From assembly GCA_020845695.1 (NCBI GenBank), contig JADLFG010000064.1, positions 28,779 through 92,778 of the forward strand: a stretch of DNA of 64,000 nucleotides, given 5' to 3'. Every line of letters starts with the position of its first letter. Positions within the stretch are counted from its first letter, which is position 1. The notes under the pieces were generated by a model, which saw nothing but the letters and a program-made list of their open reading frames with translations, was not told where the DNA came from and did no database searches. The DNA comes from Thermoleophilia bacterium (GTDB taxonomy: Bacteria; Actinomycetota; Thermoleophilia; Gaiellales; Gaiellaceae). Made by a program: the position numbers and the translations under genes. Shown here piece after piece: positions 39,989-49,079 of this stretch.

Positions 39989-41197
39989 GTGGAGCCCCCG
40001 GTCGAGATCGAGCGCCGAGCCCGGTGGGTGCTCGACACCCTGGGCGCGCGCGACCTCGGCTTCGGCGACGACGTCCCCTACGTCGAGGCGGCCTGGGAAG
40101 CGGTGAGACGCGGCGAGCGGCCGGCCGGGGACGAGCTCGCCGAGGCCTTCTTCCACCTCGCCCGCCTGGAGGAGCTCGGCGACGCGCCCCGCGATCGGCA
40201 CGGCCGTTTCCCCGCCGCCTCGTCCTGCCTCGAGCCGCTCGACCCGCCGCTCGAGCGGCTGCGGCGGCGCCTCGGGCTCGAGCCCCCGCGCTGGGCCGGG
40301 GCCCGCTTCGCGGTCGCGCTGACCCACGACGTCGACACTCCCTGGCGCTGGACCCGCGCCGGCATCCGCGGCGCGGCCGCGCGCCTGCGCGACAGCGCCC
40401 GCGCCGGCCGGGCGGGGCCGGCCCTGCGCGAGGCCCGGGCGCTGGCGGCCGTCCCGCTGCACAAGCTGCGGGGAACCGACCCGAACTGGCGCTTCGAGCG
40501 GATGCTCAGGATCGAGCGGGCGCGGGCGGTTTCCTCGACGTTCTTCGTGATGGCCGGGCACGGGCACCCGGCCGACGGGGCCGTGCCCGCGGTCTACGAG
40601 CGGCTGCGCCCCCGGCTCGTCGAGACGATCCTCGCCGGCGGCGGCGAGGTCGGTCTGCACGGCAGCTACACGGCCGCCGCGGACGTCGCGACCCTGAGGG
40701 CCGAGCGGGAGCGCCTGGAGGCGCTCGCGGGCCCGCTCGCCGGACAGCGCTACCACTACCTGCGGGTCGACCCGCACGCGAACCTGGCGCCGCTCGGCCG
40801 GCTCGGCTTTCGCTACGACACGAGCCTCGGCTTCGCCGACCGGCCCGGTTTTCGCGCGGGGATCGCCCACCCGTTCAGGCCCTGGGACGTGGCGGCGGGC
40901 CGGCCGCTCGACCTCGTCGAGATCCCGCTCGCGGTCATGGACGTAACGCTCGCGGAGGAACGCTACCTCGGGCTGCCCGCGGCGGCGGCCGAGCGCTATC
41001 TGCTCGACCTCGTCGACTGGGCCGGCCTGCACGGGGGCGGCTTCTCGGTGCTCTGGCACTCCGACCGGTTCGATCCCGCGACCTCCCGCGGCTGGGACCG
41101 GCTCTACTTCCGCTTCATCGAGGCGGTTCGCGCCCGGGGGGGCGTCTGCCTTCCCGCCCGGGAGCTGGCGGAGGAGGCCCGGGCGTGGCTCGCCTAG
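39989..41197 (+). CDS. Polysaccharide deacetylase-like protein
   Basis: 402 aa from the GTG at 39989. Central NodB-like carbohydrate esterase 4 fold: 'FAVALTHDVDTPWRWTRAG' (T-H-D-x-D metal site, about 106-124), 'FEPMLR/ISSTFFVMAGHGHP'-type segment (about 175-190), 'GGGEVGLHGSYTAAADVATLRAERERLE' (H-x-S/G site, about 215-240), 'RYDTSLGFADRPGFRAGIAHPFRPWDV' and 'LWHSDRF' (about 351). The N-terminal about 90 residues are a separate helical domain. Members of this group sit in exopolysaccharide clusters and remove N-acetyl groups or act as inactive binders. Metal ligands look intact. Confidence 0.8.
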   Translation: MEPPVEIERRARWVLDTLGARDLGFGDDVPYVEAAWEAVRRGERPAGDELAEAFFHLARLEELGDAPRDRHGRFPAASSCLEPLDPPLERLRRRLGLEPPRWAGARFAVALTHDVDTPWRWTRAGIRGAAARLRDSARAGRAGPALREARALAAVPLHKLRGTDPNWRFERMLRIERARAVSSTFFVMAGHGHPADGAVPAVYERLRPRLVETILAGGGEVGLHGSYTAAADVATLRAERERLEALAGPLAGQRYHYLRVDPHANLAPLGRLGFRYDTSLGFADRPGFRAGIAHPFRPWDVAAGRPLDLVEIPLAVMDVTLAEERYLGLPAAAAERYLLDLVDWAGLHGGGFSVLWHSDRFDPATSRGWDRLYFRFIEAVRARGGVCLPARELAEEARAWLA

Positions 41198-41225
41198 CCG
41201 CGCCCGCTCCGGCTCGCATCGCGTG

Positions 41226-41231
41226 TACCGT
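41226..41231 (+). promoter_or_regulatory. -10 box (GT4 gene)
   Basis: TACCGT, 9 nt before the ATG at 41241. Confidence 0.4.
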
Positions 41232-41240
41232 GGCCGGCGG

Positions 41241-42467
41241 ATGCGACTGCTGCTCGTCAGCCTCTACTGGCCCCCGGCCGGCGGCGCCGGCGTCCAGCGG
41301 CCGCTGAAGCTCGCGGGTCACCTGGCGGCGCTCGGCCACGACGTCCACGTGCTCGCCCCCGACGATCCGAAGTGGCTGCACCGCGACCCGTCGCTCGCCA
41401 CCCCGCCGGGCGTGACCGTGCACCGCGCGCGCAACCGGGGGCCGCGGGCGCGCCGCCCGGCCGAGGAGCTGCGCTCGAGTCGCGGCGCCCGCCGGCTCGC
41501 GCTGCGGGTCGGCTTCGCGCTGCGCGGCGCGCTCGCGCCCGACGCGAGCGTGCTCTGGAACGCCACCGCGGCGCCCGCGGCGATCGAGCTCGCCCGGCGC
41601 CTCCGGGTGGATGTCGTGCTCACGACCTCACCGCCCGGCTCGGTCCACCTCGCCGGCGCGGCCGCCCGCCGGGTCGCCGGGGTTCCCTGGGTCGCCGACC
41701 TCAGGGACTCGATCGCCCAGCACCCGCATCGCCGCCGCGACGTTCGCGGCGAGCGGGCGCTCGCGCGGCTCGTCGCCCGACGCGCGAACGCCGTCGTGTG
41801 CGCCTCCCGGGCGATCGCCGACGAGATGGCTGCGCTCGGCGTCGCCGGCCGCCTCGAGGTGATCGGCAACGGCTGCGACTTCGAGGACTTCGAGGGGCTC
41901 GAGTACCGGCCGGGGCCGCGCTTCCGGATCACGCACGCTGGGAGCTTCTTCGGCCGGCGCGACCCGCGACCGTTCCTCGAGGCGCTGGCACGCACGGATG
42001 GCGCCGTGGTGGCCCGCTTCGTCGGCGACTTCCGCTCGGGCGACCGCGAGCACGCGGAGCAGCTCGGGCTCGGCGACCGGGTCGAGCTCGTCCCCTACCT
42101 GCCCCGCGCCGAGGTGCTCGCGCTGCAGCGGGACTCGGAGGCGCTGCTGCTCCTGATCCCGGAGGCCGAGGGACGTGGGCGCGGCGTGCTCTCGGGCAAG
42201 GTGTTCGAGTACCTGGCGGCCGAGCGGCCGGTGCTCGCGGCCGTGCCGCCCGACGGCGAGGCCGCGGCGCTCATCCGTGAGGTCGGCGCGGGCGTGGTCG
42301 TGGCGCCCGACGACGTCGGCGGGCTCGCTGCTGCGCTGGCCGGACTCGTCGGGCGCTGGCGGGCCGGGGCGCTCGACGGCTCGCCGCTTCGCCCGGAGGC
42401 GCGCGCGCGGCTGTCGCGGCGTGCCCGCGCGGAGGAGCTGGCGGCGGTGCTCGAGGGGCTCCGTTGA
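41241..42467 (+). CDS. Glycosyltransferase family 4
   Basis: 408 aa GT-B fold transferase. Starts 'MRLLLVSLYWPPAGGAGVQRPLKLAGHLAALGHDVHVL', the standard GT4 N-terminus with glycine-rich loop. Middle: 'VDVVLTTSPPGSVHLAGAAARRVAGVPWVADLRDSI' (about 124-160). Donor half: 'FRITHAGSFFGRRDPRPFLEAL' (about 230), 'VELVPYLPRAEVLALQRDSEALLLLIPEAEGRGRGVLSGKVFEYLAAERPVLA' (about 285-335), with the Glu pair of the family. TTGA overlap with the polymerase gene. Confidence 0.86.
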   Translation: MRLLLVSLYWPPAGGAGVQRPLKLAGHLAALGHDVHVLAPDDPKWLHRDPSLATPPGVTVHRARNRGPRARRPAEELRSSRGARRLALRVGFALRGALAPDASVLWNATAAPAAIELARRLRVDVVLTTSPPGSVHLAGAAARRVAGVPWVADLRDSIAQHPHRRRDVRGERALARLVARRANAVVCASRAIADEMAALGVAGRLEVIGNGCDFEDFEGLEYRPGPRFRITHAGSFFGRRDPRPFLEALARTDGAVVARFVGDFRSGDREHAEQLGLGDRVELVPYLPRAEVLALQRDSEALLLLIPEAEGRGRGVLSGKVFEYLAAERPVLAAVPPDGEAAALIREVGAGVVVAPDDVGGLAAALAGLVGRWRAGALDGSPLRPEARARLSRRARAEELAAVLEGLR

Positions 42468-43867
42468 GCGTTGCGCTGCCCGCGGGGGCGGCCGGGCGGG
42501 GACGGCAGGTCGCCGTGTCGCGCACCGCCGCCGTCGACGCGCTGCTCTACGCGAGCGTGTTCACGATCACGTTCGCGAAGGTTCGCTGGGCCGCGGGAGC
42601 GGCTGATATCAACATCTCCGACATCACGGCGAGCCTGTTCGTGCTCGCGTTCGCGGCCGCGCGGGCAGCGCGGCGCGACAGCCGGGTGCCGCGCACGGTC
42701 GCGGTGCTGCTCGGATTCCTCGCTCTGTTCACGGTCGTCTACCTCGTCGGGTTCTTCAACCTGGCCACGGCGACCGACCGCGACCTGTTCGCGAAGGGGC
42801 TCGTCAAGTTCCTGATCCACTTCGCGTTCCTCTGCTGCGCGGTCGCGCACCTCGCCCGGCGCGGCCCCGCTTTCTACTGGCGCACGCTCGGCTGGCTCGT
42901 GGCCGGGATCGTCGCCAACTGCGTCTACGGACTCGGCCAGCTCGCGGTCGCGGAGACGAGCGGCCGCAACCTCGACGAGATCGTGCTCTCCGCGATCGGC
43001 AGCTACCCGCGCGGCGGGATCAACGTCTACGGCGCGGTCGGGGGCGCGAACGTGTACCGGACGAACGCGCTCACGCTCGATCCCAATCACCTCGGGATCA
43101 TGCTGATCGTGCCGCTGCTCGTGCTGCTGCCTATCTACCTGCGGCTCGAGCGGGGACACCGGCTGCGCCTGCCGCTCGCGTTCACCCTCGCGTTCCTCGC
43201 CGTCGTCGAGCTGACCACGCTGTCGCGAAGCGGCCTGCTCGGCCTCGCCGTCGGCCTGGTCGTCCTCGCCGTCCCCTACCGCCGCCTCCTGCTCTCCGCT
43301 CGCGTGCTCGTCCCGCTCGCCGCCGTCGCCCTCGTCGTCGGCGCCGTCGTGGCGCAGCGGACCGGCTTTTTCGAGCAGGTCCTGCGCTCCCGCGTCAGCC
43401 TCGGCGGCGGCTCGACCCGCGTCCACCTCGAGCTGTACGAGCTCCTGCCGCCGGTGCTCCAGGCACACCCGCTGTTCGGGCTCGGGCTGAACACGTTCTC
43501 GTCCTTCTACGAGTTCGTCACCGGCAAGTCGAACTGGGGGCCGCACTCCTACTACGTCGCCGTGCTGGCCGAGACCGGGCTCGCGGGCGCGGCGGCGTTC
43601 CTCGCCTACCTCGCCTACCTCTTCCGCCGCCTCGGGCTGCTGCGGCGGCTCGGCCGGGCGCTCGCCGCCGCGGGCGACGCGACCGCGACCCGCGTGCTGC
43701 CGCTCGGCTGGGGGCTGACCGCGGCGCTCACCGGGACGCTCGTCGCGAACGTCTTCTACCTGACCATGCAGATGTACTACTTCTTCGCGCTCGCGCTGCT
43801 GATCGCCGCCGCGCCAGTCGTGTTCTCCGCTCGCTCGCGGGATCGCCGGCTGGACGTGCCTGGCTAG
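42464..43867 (+). CDS. O-antigen ligase/polymerase-type membrane protein
   Basis: 467 aa, about 11 membrane segments; second Wzy_C/RfaL-type protein. TTG start overlapping the upstream TGA (a GTG at 42515, MSRTAAVDAL, is an alternative). Large outside loop with 'GGANVYRTNALTLDPNHLGIMLIVPLLVLLPIYLRLERGHR' (about 190-232) and the ligase signature 'AHPLFGLGLNTFSSFYEFVTGKSNWGPHSYYVAVLAETGL' (about 330-370; G-G-N, H-x-Y, E-x-G). Lies next to a GT4 and a GT2 plus phosphoglycosyl transferase, so it likely polymerises the repeat unit that these genes build. Confidence 0.8.
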   Translation: MSVALPAGAAGRGRQVAVSRTAAVDALLYASVFTITFAKVRWAAGAADINISDITASLFVLAFAAARAARRDSRVPRTVAVLLGFLALFTVVYLVGFFNLATATDRDLFAKGLVKFLIHFAFLCCAVAHLARRGPAFYWRTLGWLVAGIVANCVYGLGQLAVAETSGRNLDEIVLSAIGSYPRGGINVYGAVGGANVYRTNALTLDPNHLGIMLIVPLLVLLPIYLRLERGHRLRLPLAFTLAFLAVVELTTLSRSGLLGLAVGLVVLAVPYRRLLLSARVLVPLAAVALVVGAVVAQRTGFFEQVLRSRVSLGGGSTRVHLELYELLPPVLQAHPLFGLGLNTFSSFYEFVTGKSNWGPHSYYVAVLAETGLAGAAAFLAYLAYLFRRLGLLRRLGRALAAAGDATATRVLPLGWGLTAALTGTLVANVFYLTMQMYYFFALALLIAAAPVVFSARSRDRRLDVPG

Positions 43868-43870
43868 ACT
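43865..43870 (+). promoter_or_regulatory. -10 box of leaderless promoter (GT2 gene)
   Basis: TAGACT, 6 nt before the GTG at 43877; its TAG is the stop codon of the polymerase gene. Confidence 0.55.
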
Positions 43871-43876
43871 CGCGGG

Positions 43877-45004
43877 GTGCTTCGCCGGGTCCTCTTCTGG
43901 ACGAGCCTCGGGGCGATCGTGTGGACGCACGCGGGCTACCCGCTCGCCGCGGCCGCGCTCGCCCGTCGCCGGGGCCGTCCGGTGCGCGCCGACGAGATCA
44001 CCCCGACAGTGACCGTGGTCGTGGCCGCGCACGACGAGGAGGACGTGATCGAGCGGCGGCTCGCGAACCTGCTCGAGCTCGACTACCCGCCGGAGCAGCT
44101 CGAGCTGGTCGTCGCCTCCGACGCCTCGACCGACCGGACCGACGAGCTCGTCGAGGCGATCGCCGCTCGCGAGCCAAGGGTGCGGCTCCGGCGCTGTCCC
44201 CGCGGCGGCAAGGTGCAGGCCCAGAACCTCGCCGTGCGCGAGACGGACGGCGAGGTGGTCGCGTTCTCGGATGCGAACTCGACCTGGGCGCCAGACGCGC
44301 TGCGCCGGCTCGTCCGGCCGTTCGCGGACCCGGACGTCGCCTACGTGTGCGGGCAGTTGGGGCTCCTGCGGCCGGACGGGACGAACCGGGAGGGTGCCTA
44401 CTGGCGCTACGAGCTGTGGCTGCGCGAGCAGGAGTCCGCGCTCGGCTCCGTCACCGGCGGCAACGGCTCGATCTACGCGGTCCGACGCTCCGACTACGTC
44501 GAGGTCGACCCGCGCTTCGGCCACGACCTCTCGTTCCCGTACCTGATGGTTCAGCGGGGTCGCCGCGCCGTCTACGAGCCCGGGGCGCGGGCGTTAGAGA
44601 AGCCGTCGCGCGACCTCGAGGACGAGTATCGACGCAAGGTGCGGATGTTCGAGCACTGCTGGCTGATGCTGCTTCGCGGCGGGATGCTGCGTGGGGTACC
44701 CGCTCTCTACGCGGCGCAGCTCGTCTCTCACCGGGCCCTGCGCTACGGCAGCGGCCTCGCCCACGCCGCACTCGCCGTCACGAGCCTCGGCCTCGCCGGC
44801 CGCGGCGGCAGCTACCGGGCGGCGCTGATCGCGCAGCTCGCCGGGCTCGGGCTCGCCGCGGCGGGTCGTTTGCGCGCTCCCGTCCCGGGCGCGGCGCTCG
44901 CCTACTACTACCTGCTCGTGACCCAGGCGACCGCGGTCGCCCTGGTGCGCTACCTGCGCTCGGGCGTCCCCGCCGTCTGGGACAAGGCCGAGGGCAGCCG
45001 GTGA
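43877..45004 (+). CDS. Glycosyltransferase family 2, membrane-bound
   Basis: 375 aa, processive-type GT2 with one N-terminal and about two C-terminal membrane segments. 'TVTVVVAAHDEEDVIERRLANLLELDYP' (about 35-62), 'ELVVASDASTDRTDELV' (about 66), 'FSDANSTWAPDALRRLVRPFADPDVAYVCGQLG' with D-A-N in the DxD place (about 131-165), 'GNGSIYAVRRSDYVEVDPRFGHDLSFPYLMVQRGRRAVYEPGA' (about 194-238) and 'DLEDEYRRKVRMFEHCW', the Q/R-x-x-R-W-like acceptor motif. Could elongate a chain or add one residue. GTGA overlap with the phosphoglycosyl transferase gene. Confidence 0.84.
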   Translation: MLRRVLFWTSLGAIVWTHAGYPLAAAALARRRGRPVRADEITPTVTVVVAAHDEEDVIERRLANLLELDYPPEQLELVVASDASTDRTDELVEAIAAREPRVRLRRCPRGGKVQAQNLAVRETDGEVVAFSDANSTWAPDALRRLVRPFADPDVAYVCGQLGLLRPDGTNREGAYWRYELWLREQESALGSVTGGNGSIYAVRRSDYVEVDPRFGHDLSFPYLMVQRGRRAVYEPGARALEKPSRDLEDEYRRKVRMFEHCWLMLLRGGMLRGVPALYAAQLVSHRALRYGSGLAHAALAVTSLGLAGRGGSYRAALIAQLAGLGLAAAGRLRAPVPGAALAYYYLLVTQATAVALVRYLRSGVPAVWDKAEGSR

Positions 45005-45597
45005 AGCGGGCGCTCGACGTCGCGGGAGCGGCGATCCTGCTCGTGCTGACGGCCCCGCTCGTCCTTGCCAGTGCCCTGGCGGTCAAGCTCGAGGATCGCG
45101 GTCCCGCGCTCTACCGGCAGCGCCGGGTCGGCCTGCACGGGAGCGAGTTCGAGCTCTTGAAGCTGCGCACGATGGTGGTCGGGGCCGAGCGGATCGGCGC
45201 CGGCTTTGCGGTCAACCACGGCGATTCGCGGATCACGCGCTCGGGACGCGTCCTGCGGCGCCTCTCGCTCGACGAGCTGCCGCAGCTCTGGAACGTTCTG
45301 CGCGGCCAGATGAGCCTCGTCGGGCCGCGCCCGACGCTCGCCTACCAGGTCGAGCGCTACACGCCTCGGCAGCGCCGCAGGCTCGAGGTGAAGCCCGGCC
45401 TGACCGGTTGGGCGCAGGTCAACGGCCGAGCCGCGCTGCCCTGGGACGAGCGGATCGAGCTCGACGTCTGGTACGTCGAGCACCGCTCGCTGCTGCTCGA
45501 CCTCGTCATCCTCGCCCGCACGCCCGCGGCCCTCTGCCGCGGCACCTACAAGGGCGAGCGCGGCGGTTGGCACGGCGGCGAGGCTCAGCGCCCGTAG
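45001..45597 (+). CDS. Sugar transferase (polyprenyl-phosphate phosphoglycosyl transferase)
   Basis: 198 aa, the minimal PglC-like form. One N-terminal re-entrant helix (about 6-28, 'VAGAAILLVLTAPLVLASALAV'), then 'FELLKLRTMVVGAERIGAGF' (about 40), 'RRLSLDELPQLWNVLRGQMSLVGPRPTLAYQV' with the Asp-Glu catalytic pair (about 82-115), 'KPGLTGWAQVNGRAALPWDERIELDVWYVEHRS' (about 130-163). It loads the first sugar-phosphate on undecaprenyl phosphate. Coupled to the GT2 gene. Compared with the product of 6897-7592 it is shorter and has the 'NGR' block typical of UDP-HexNAc or galactose users. Confidence 0.88.
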   Translation: MKRALDVAGAAILLVLTAPLVLASALAVKLEDRGPALYRQRRVGLHGSEFELLKLRTMVVGAERIGAGFAVNHGDSRITRSGRVLRRLSLDELPQLWNVLRGQMSLVGPRPTLAYQVERYTPRQRRRLEVKPGLTGWAQVNGRAALPWDERIELDVWYVEHRSLLLDLVILARTPAALCRGTYKGERGGWHGGEAQRP

Positions 45598-46133
45598 CTC
45601 GCGCTCGCGCTCGCCTCCGCGACGACGTGGCCCGCGATCGAGTGCTCGAGCGCGTCCCGGTCGGAGCCGGGCTCGAGCCCGAGCTCCCGGTCGATCGCGA
45701 GCAGCCGGAACCGGTAGCGGTGCGTCTCCCCTCCCGGCGGGCAGGGACCGCCGTAGCCGATCTCGTCGAAGTCGTTGCGGCCCTGGCGGAGCGGGCCGGG
45801 CACCTCGAGCTTGCTGCCGTCGGGGACGCTCTCGGGCAGCGAGCTCACGGCCGGGGAGAGGCCGAAGACGAGCCAGTGGGTGAAACCGTCCGCATCCGTG
45901 TCCTCGACCACGATCACGAGCTCGCGGGTGCCGCCTGGCACGCCTCGCCAGGAGAGCGCCGGCGAGACGTCTTCCCCGTCGCACGTGAAGCGTGCGGCGA
46001 TCGTGCCGCCGCCCGCTTCCACCGAGAGCTCGAAGCCCTCCGCGGGCGGCCCGGTGACCGGGGCCGAGCCCTCGCCGCCGCAGGCCGCGGCGGCCGCCGT
46101 GGCGAGGAGGGCGAGAGCGAGCGCTGCGCGCAT
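45585..46133 (-). CDS. PEBP/YbhB-family lipoprotein
   Basis: 182 aa from the ATG at 46133, chosen because AGCGTA on the plus strand reads TACGCT 8 nt before it; the TTG at 46142 overlaps that box. Lipoprotein signal peptide with lipobox 'AAAACGG' (Cys about 18). Then a phosphatidylethanolamine-binding protein (Raf kinase inhibitor-like) fold: 'FTCDGEDVSPALSWRGVPGGTRELVIVVEDTDADGFTHWLVFGL' (about 49-93; D-x-D and H-W motifs), 'GRNDFDEIGYGGPCPPGGETHRYRFRLLAID'. Likely a ligand-binding or folding aid at the outer face of the membrane. It is a single gene in opposite direction inside the glycan region. Confidence 0.85.
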   Translation of the reverse strand: MRAALALALLATAAAAACGGEGSAPVTGPPAEGFELSVEAGGGTIAARFTCDGEDVSPALSWRGVPGGTRELVIVVEDTDADGFTHWLVFGLSPAVSSLPESVPDGSKLEVPGPLRQGRNDFDEIGYGGPCPPGGETHRYRFRLLAIDRELGLEPGSDRDALEHSIAGHVVAEASASASYGR

Positions 46134-46141
46134 CCGGCGCA

Positions 46142-46147
46142 AGCGTA
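46142..46147 (-). promoter_or_regulatory. -10 box (PEBP gene)
   Basis: Minus-strand TACGCT, 8 nt before the ATG at 46133. Confidence 0.45.
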
Positions 46148-46196
46148 GAGGCGATCGCGGCCCGCGGCCAACCCGGGGCGCGGCGCCGGCCCCTGG

Positions 46197-46202
46197 TACA
46201 GT
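46197..46202 (+). promoter_or_regulatory. -10 box of leaderless promoter (Wzz-like gene)
   Basis: TACAGT, 7 nt before the GTG at 46210. This rules out the much longer upstream open frame. Confidence 0.55.
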
Positions 46203-46209
46203 CGCGGCC

Positions 46210-47094
46210 GTGAGCGACTCGAGGCCAGGCGCGCGCGATCCCGCGGCGGACGAGCAGGAGATCGAGCTCGCCCGCCACTGGTGGGCGATCGTGGCGCGCT
46301 GGTGGCTCGTGGTCGCCGCGGTCGCGCTCGGGATGGTGGTCGGGCTGCTCGTCTCGCTCGGCGGCGGCGCCGTCTACCAGGCCAGGGCCACGATCTACCT
46401 CGGGCAGCCGCTCTCGCCGGGCGGCTCGAGCCAGGTGCAGGGGCTCCAGACGAACCCGTCGACGGTCAACCAGATCATCAGGAGCCGCGCCGTCGTCGCC
46501 TCGGTCGCCGACCGGGTCGGCGTGCCGGCCGACCGGCTGCGTTCCGGGGTCTCGAGCAAGCCCGTCAGCGGGTCGGTCGCCCGGCTCGGGCAGACGCCTC
46601 TCGTCGAGGTGGTCGTGCGCGGCCCGTGGCGCCGTCAGAGCGCGGACGCGGCGAACCTGCTCGCGGACACGGTCGTCGAGCGGATCTCCGGCTACGCCGA
46701 TACGAAGATCGAGCAGTTCTCGGCCCTGCTCGAGAGCATCGACCTGCAGGTCGAGCAGGCGGAGGCGTCGGTTGCCGGCTACCGGTCGGCGCTCCAGTCG
46801 GAAGCGAGCCTGTCCGCCACCGATCGGCTCGTGCTCGTCGGCCTCCTCGACGGTGCCGAAGAGCGCCGCGGGCAGCTCGTCCAGCTGCGCACGCAGACGC
46901 AGCTGTCGCTCACGCTCGCCTCGGACGTCGAGCGCGGGCAGGTCGTGACCCGCGCGGCCGCAACCAAGGTTGACGCCCGCAGCCCGCGCACGTCGATCAT
47001 CGTGGGTGCCGTGATCGGGCTCGTCGCGGGGATCGCGCTCGCGCTCCTCTGGGAGCCGGTCCAGCGGCGGGTGCGGCGGAAGGCGCAGGCGTGA
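46210..47094 (+). CDS. Wzz/YveK-type chain-length determinant protein
   Basis: 294 aa. Polysaccharide co-polymerase of the Wzz family: a membrane helix at about 27-52 ('[28 protein letters not shown]'), an outside domain with coiled-coil-like helices (about 160-235, '[27 protein letters not shown]' and '[23 protein letters not shown]'), and a second helix at about 258-280 ('[20 protein letters not shown]') after the family's Pro-rich-like turn. No cytosolic tyrosine kinase domain is fused or encoded next to it. It should set glycan chain length with one of the two Wzy-like proteins. GTGA overlap with the decarboxylase gene. Confidence 0.84.
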   Translation: MSDSRPGARDPAADEQEIELARHWWAIVARWWLVVAAVALGMVVGLLVSLGGGAVYQARATIYLGQPLSPGGSSQVQGLQTNPSTVNQIIRSRAVVASVADRVGVPADRLRSGVSSKPVSGSVARLGQTPLVEVVVRGPWRRQSADAANLLADTVVERISGYADTKIEQFSALLESIDLQVEQAEASVAGYRSALQSEASLSATDRLVLVGLLDGAEERRGQLVQLRTQTQLSLTLASDVERGQVVTRAAATKVDARSPRTSIIVGAVIGLVAGIALALLWEPVQRRVRRKAQA

Positions 47095-48035
47095 AGACGG
47101 CGGTCGTCACCGGCGGCGCCGGCTTCCTCGGCTCGCACCTCTGCGACCACCTGCTCACCCTCGGGCACCGCGTCATCTGCGTCGACAACCTCGACACCGG
47201 CACGCTCCAGAACATCGAGCACATCCGCGACGAGCGGTTTGTGTTCCTGAACCACGACCTGACCCGGCACATCGAGATCGCGGAGGCGGTCGACCTCGTC
47301 TTCCATCTCGCCAGCCCCGCGAGCCCGATCGACTACATGCGCCTGCCGCTGCACACGCTGAAGGTTGGCTCGTACGGACCGCACAACGCGCTCGGCCTCG
47401 CGAAGGTCAAGCGCGCCCGTTTCCTGCTCGCCTCGACGAGTGAGGTCTACGGCGACCCGCAGGTGCATCCCCAGCCCGAGGCGTACTGGGGCAACGTCAA
47501 TCCGATCGGCCCGCGGGGCGTCTACGACGAGGCGAAGCGCTACGCCGAGGCGATGACGATGGCCTACCACCGCCAGCAGGGCGTCGACACGTGCATCGCC
47601 CGGATCTTCAACACGTACGGGCCGCGGATGCGGCCGTTCGACGGGCGGGCGATCCCGACGTTCGTGCGCCAGGCGCTCGAGCACAAGCCACTGACCGTGT
47701 TCGGCAACGGCCGCCAGACCCGTAGCTTCTGCTACGTCGACGACCTCGTCCGCGGTCTCTGCCTCCTCGCCGGCAGCGGCGCGCACCTGCCCGTGAACAT
47801 GGGCAATCCCGACGAGTGGACGCTGCTCGAGCTGGCCGAGGCCGTGCTCCGCGCGACCGGCTCGTCGAGCGAGATCGTGTTCGAGGCTCTGCCGATCGAC
47901 GATCCCCAGGTGCGCCGCCCAGACATCACGAGGGCGCGCGAGCTGCTCGGCTGGGAGCCGGAGGTCGGCCTCGACGAGGGCCTGCGGCGCACGATCGCGT
48001 GGTTTGCGCCCGGCGCCCAACCGCCCGGCACGTAG
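47091..48035 (+). CDS. UDP-glucuronate decarboxylase (UXS-like)
   Basis: 314 aa extended SDR very like UDP-xylose synthase. '[42 protein letters not shown]' (4-45), '[36 protein letters not shown]' (about 69-104; the ASPASP-x-Y block is UXS-specific), '[45 protein letters not shown]' with Y-x3-K (about 148-152), 'IFNTYGPRM' and '[15 protein letters not shown]'. Makes UDP-xylose from UDP-glucuronate, a donor for a xylose-containing glycan. The usual UXS 'GTLNML' block is here 'GPHNAL'. Confidence 0.87.
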   Translation: MKTAVVTGGAGFLGSHLCDHLLTLGHRVICVDNLDTGTLQNIEHIRDERFVFLNHDLTRHIEIAEAVDLVFHLASPASPIDYMRLPLHTLKVGSYGPHNALGLAKVKRARFLLASTSEVYGDPQVHPQPEAYWGNVNPIGPRGVYDEAKRYAEAMTMAYHRQQGVDTCIARIFNTYGPRMRPFDGRAIPTFVRQALEHKPLTVFGNGRQTRSFCYVDDLVRGLCLLAGSGAHLPVNMGNPDEWTLLELAEAVLRATGSSSEIVFEALPIDDPQVRRPDITRARELLGWEPEVGLDEGLRRTIAWFAPGAQPPGT

Positions 48036-48038
48036 GCT
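48033..48038 (+). promoter_or_regulatory. -10 box of leaderless promoter (hemE)
   Basis: TAGGCT, 6 nt before the GTG at 48045; its TAG is the stop codon of the decarboxylase gene. Confidence 0.6.
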
Positions 48039-48044
48039 ACGGCG

Positions 48045-49079
48045 GTGGTCGAGCCCCTGCTCGTTCGCGCCGCCCGGCGCGAGCCGGTCGAGCGCACGCC
48101 CGTGTGGTTCATGCGCCAGGCGGGTCGCTCCCTACCCGGGTACCGGGAGGTGCGACGGCGCCTCGACCTGTTCGAGATCTGCCGGCGCCCCGACGTCTGC
48201 GCCGAGGTCACGCTCCAGCCGGTCGAGGCGCACGGCGTCGACGCCGCCGTCATCTACTCGGACATCATGCTGCCCTGTCTCGGCATGGGCGTCGGCGTCG
48301 AGCTCGTCGAGGGCGTCGGCCCGGTGGTCGACCGGCCGGTGCGCGCGCTGGCGGACGTCGAGGCGCTGCGGCCGCTCGAGCCCGAGGCCACGCTGCCGTT
48401 CGCACTCGAGGCGATCGGGCTCGTGCGCAAGGCGCTCGCGCCGGGGCGGGCGGTCGTCGGCTTCGCCGGCGGCCCGTTCACGGTCGCCGGCTACCTCGTC
48501 GAGGGGCGGCCGAGCCGAACGTTCGTCGCGACCAAGCGCTGCATGTACGGCGCCCCCGAGGTCTGGCACGCGCTGATGGGTACGCTCGCGGACGCCTTCG
48601 CCGGCTACGTCGCCGCGCAGGTCGAGGCCGGCGCCGACGTGATCCAGCTCTTCGACTCGTGGGCGGGCGTGCTCTCGGTCGACGACTACCGCGAGCACGT
48701 CGCTCCCTACTCGGCACGAATCCTGGCCGCCGTCGACGTTCCGACGATCCATTTCGCCACGGGTGCCACCCACCTCCTGCCCGAGCTGGCCGCGGCCGGG
48801 GGCGACGTGATCGGGCTCGACTGGCGGCTCCCGATCGATCGCGGCTGGGCGCTGGCCGGCCTCGACCGCGGCGTTCAGGGCAACCTCGATCCGACGCTCC
48901 TGCTCGGCCCCTTCGACCGCGTCGAGGCCGCCACCCAGCGGATCGTCGAGCTCGTCGGCGGCCGCCCGGGGCACATCTTCAACCTCGGTCATGGCGTCCT
49001 GCCCGAGACCGACCCTGCGACGCTCGGGCGCCTGCGCGAGCTCGTCCACGAGCGCACCGAGAGCGCCGCGGCCGGCTGA
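48045..49079 (+). CDS. hemE: Uroporphyrinogen decarboxylase
   Basis: 344 aa, full length. Converts uroporphyrinogen III to coproporphyrinogen III in haem synthesis. Signatures: 'RTPVWFMRQAGRSLPGYREVR' (about 20-40; P-x-W-x-M-R-Q-A-G-R), 'AAVIYSDIMLPCLGMGVGVE' (about 66, with the catalytic Asp), 'GFAGGPFTVAGYLVEG' (about 142), 'IQLFDSWAGVLSVDDYREHVAPY' (about 201) and 'GLDWRLPIDRG' and 'FNLGHGVLPETDP' near the end. No other haem genes are adjacent. The region after it (49080-49221) is rich in inverted repeats. Confidence 0.95.
   Translation: MVEPLLVRAARREPVERTPVWFMRQAGRSLPGYREVRRRLDLFEICRRPDVCAEVTLQPVEAHGVDAAVIYSDIMLPCLGMGVGVELVEGVGPVVDRPVRALADVEALRPLEPEATLPFALEAIGLVRKALAPGRAVVGFAGGPFTVAGYLVEGRPSRTFVATKRCMYGAPEVWHALMGTLADAFAGYVAAQVEAGADVIQLFDSWAGVLSVDDYREHVAPYSARILAAVDVPTIHFATGATHLLPELAAAGGDVIGLDWRLPIDRGWALAGLDRGVQGNLDPTLLLGPFDRVEAATQRIVELVGGRPGHIFNLGHGVLPETDPATLGRLRELVHERTESAAAG

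Noticed and set aside
42095..44524. Long minus-strand open frame (about 800 codons)
   Set aside because: Antisense to three well-supported glycan genes, low-complexity composition, no start signals.
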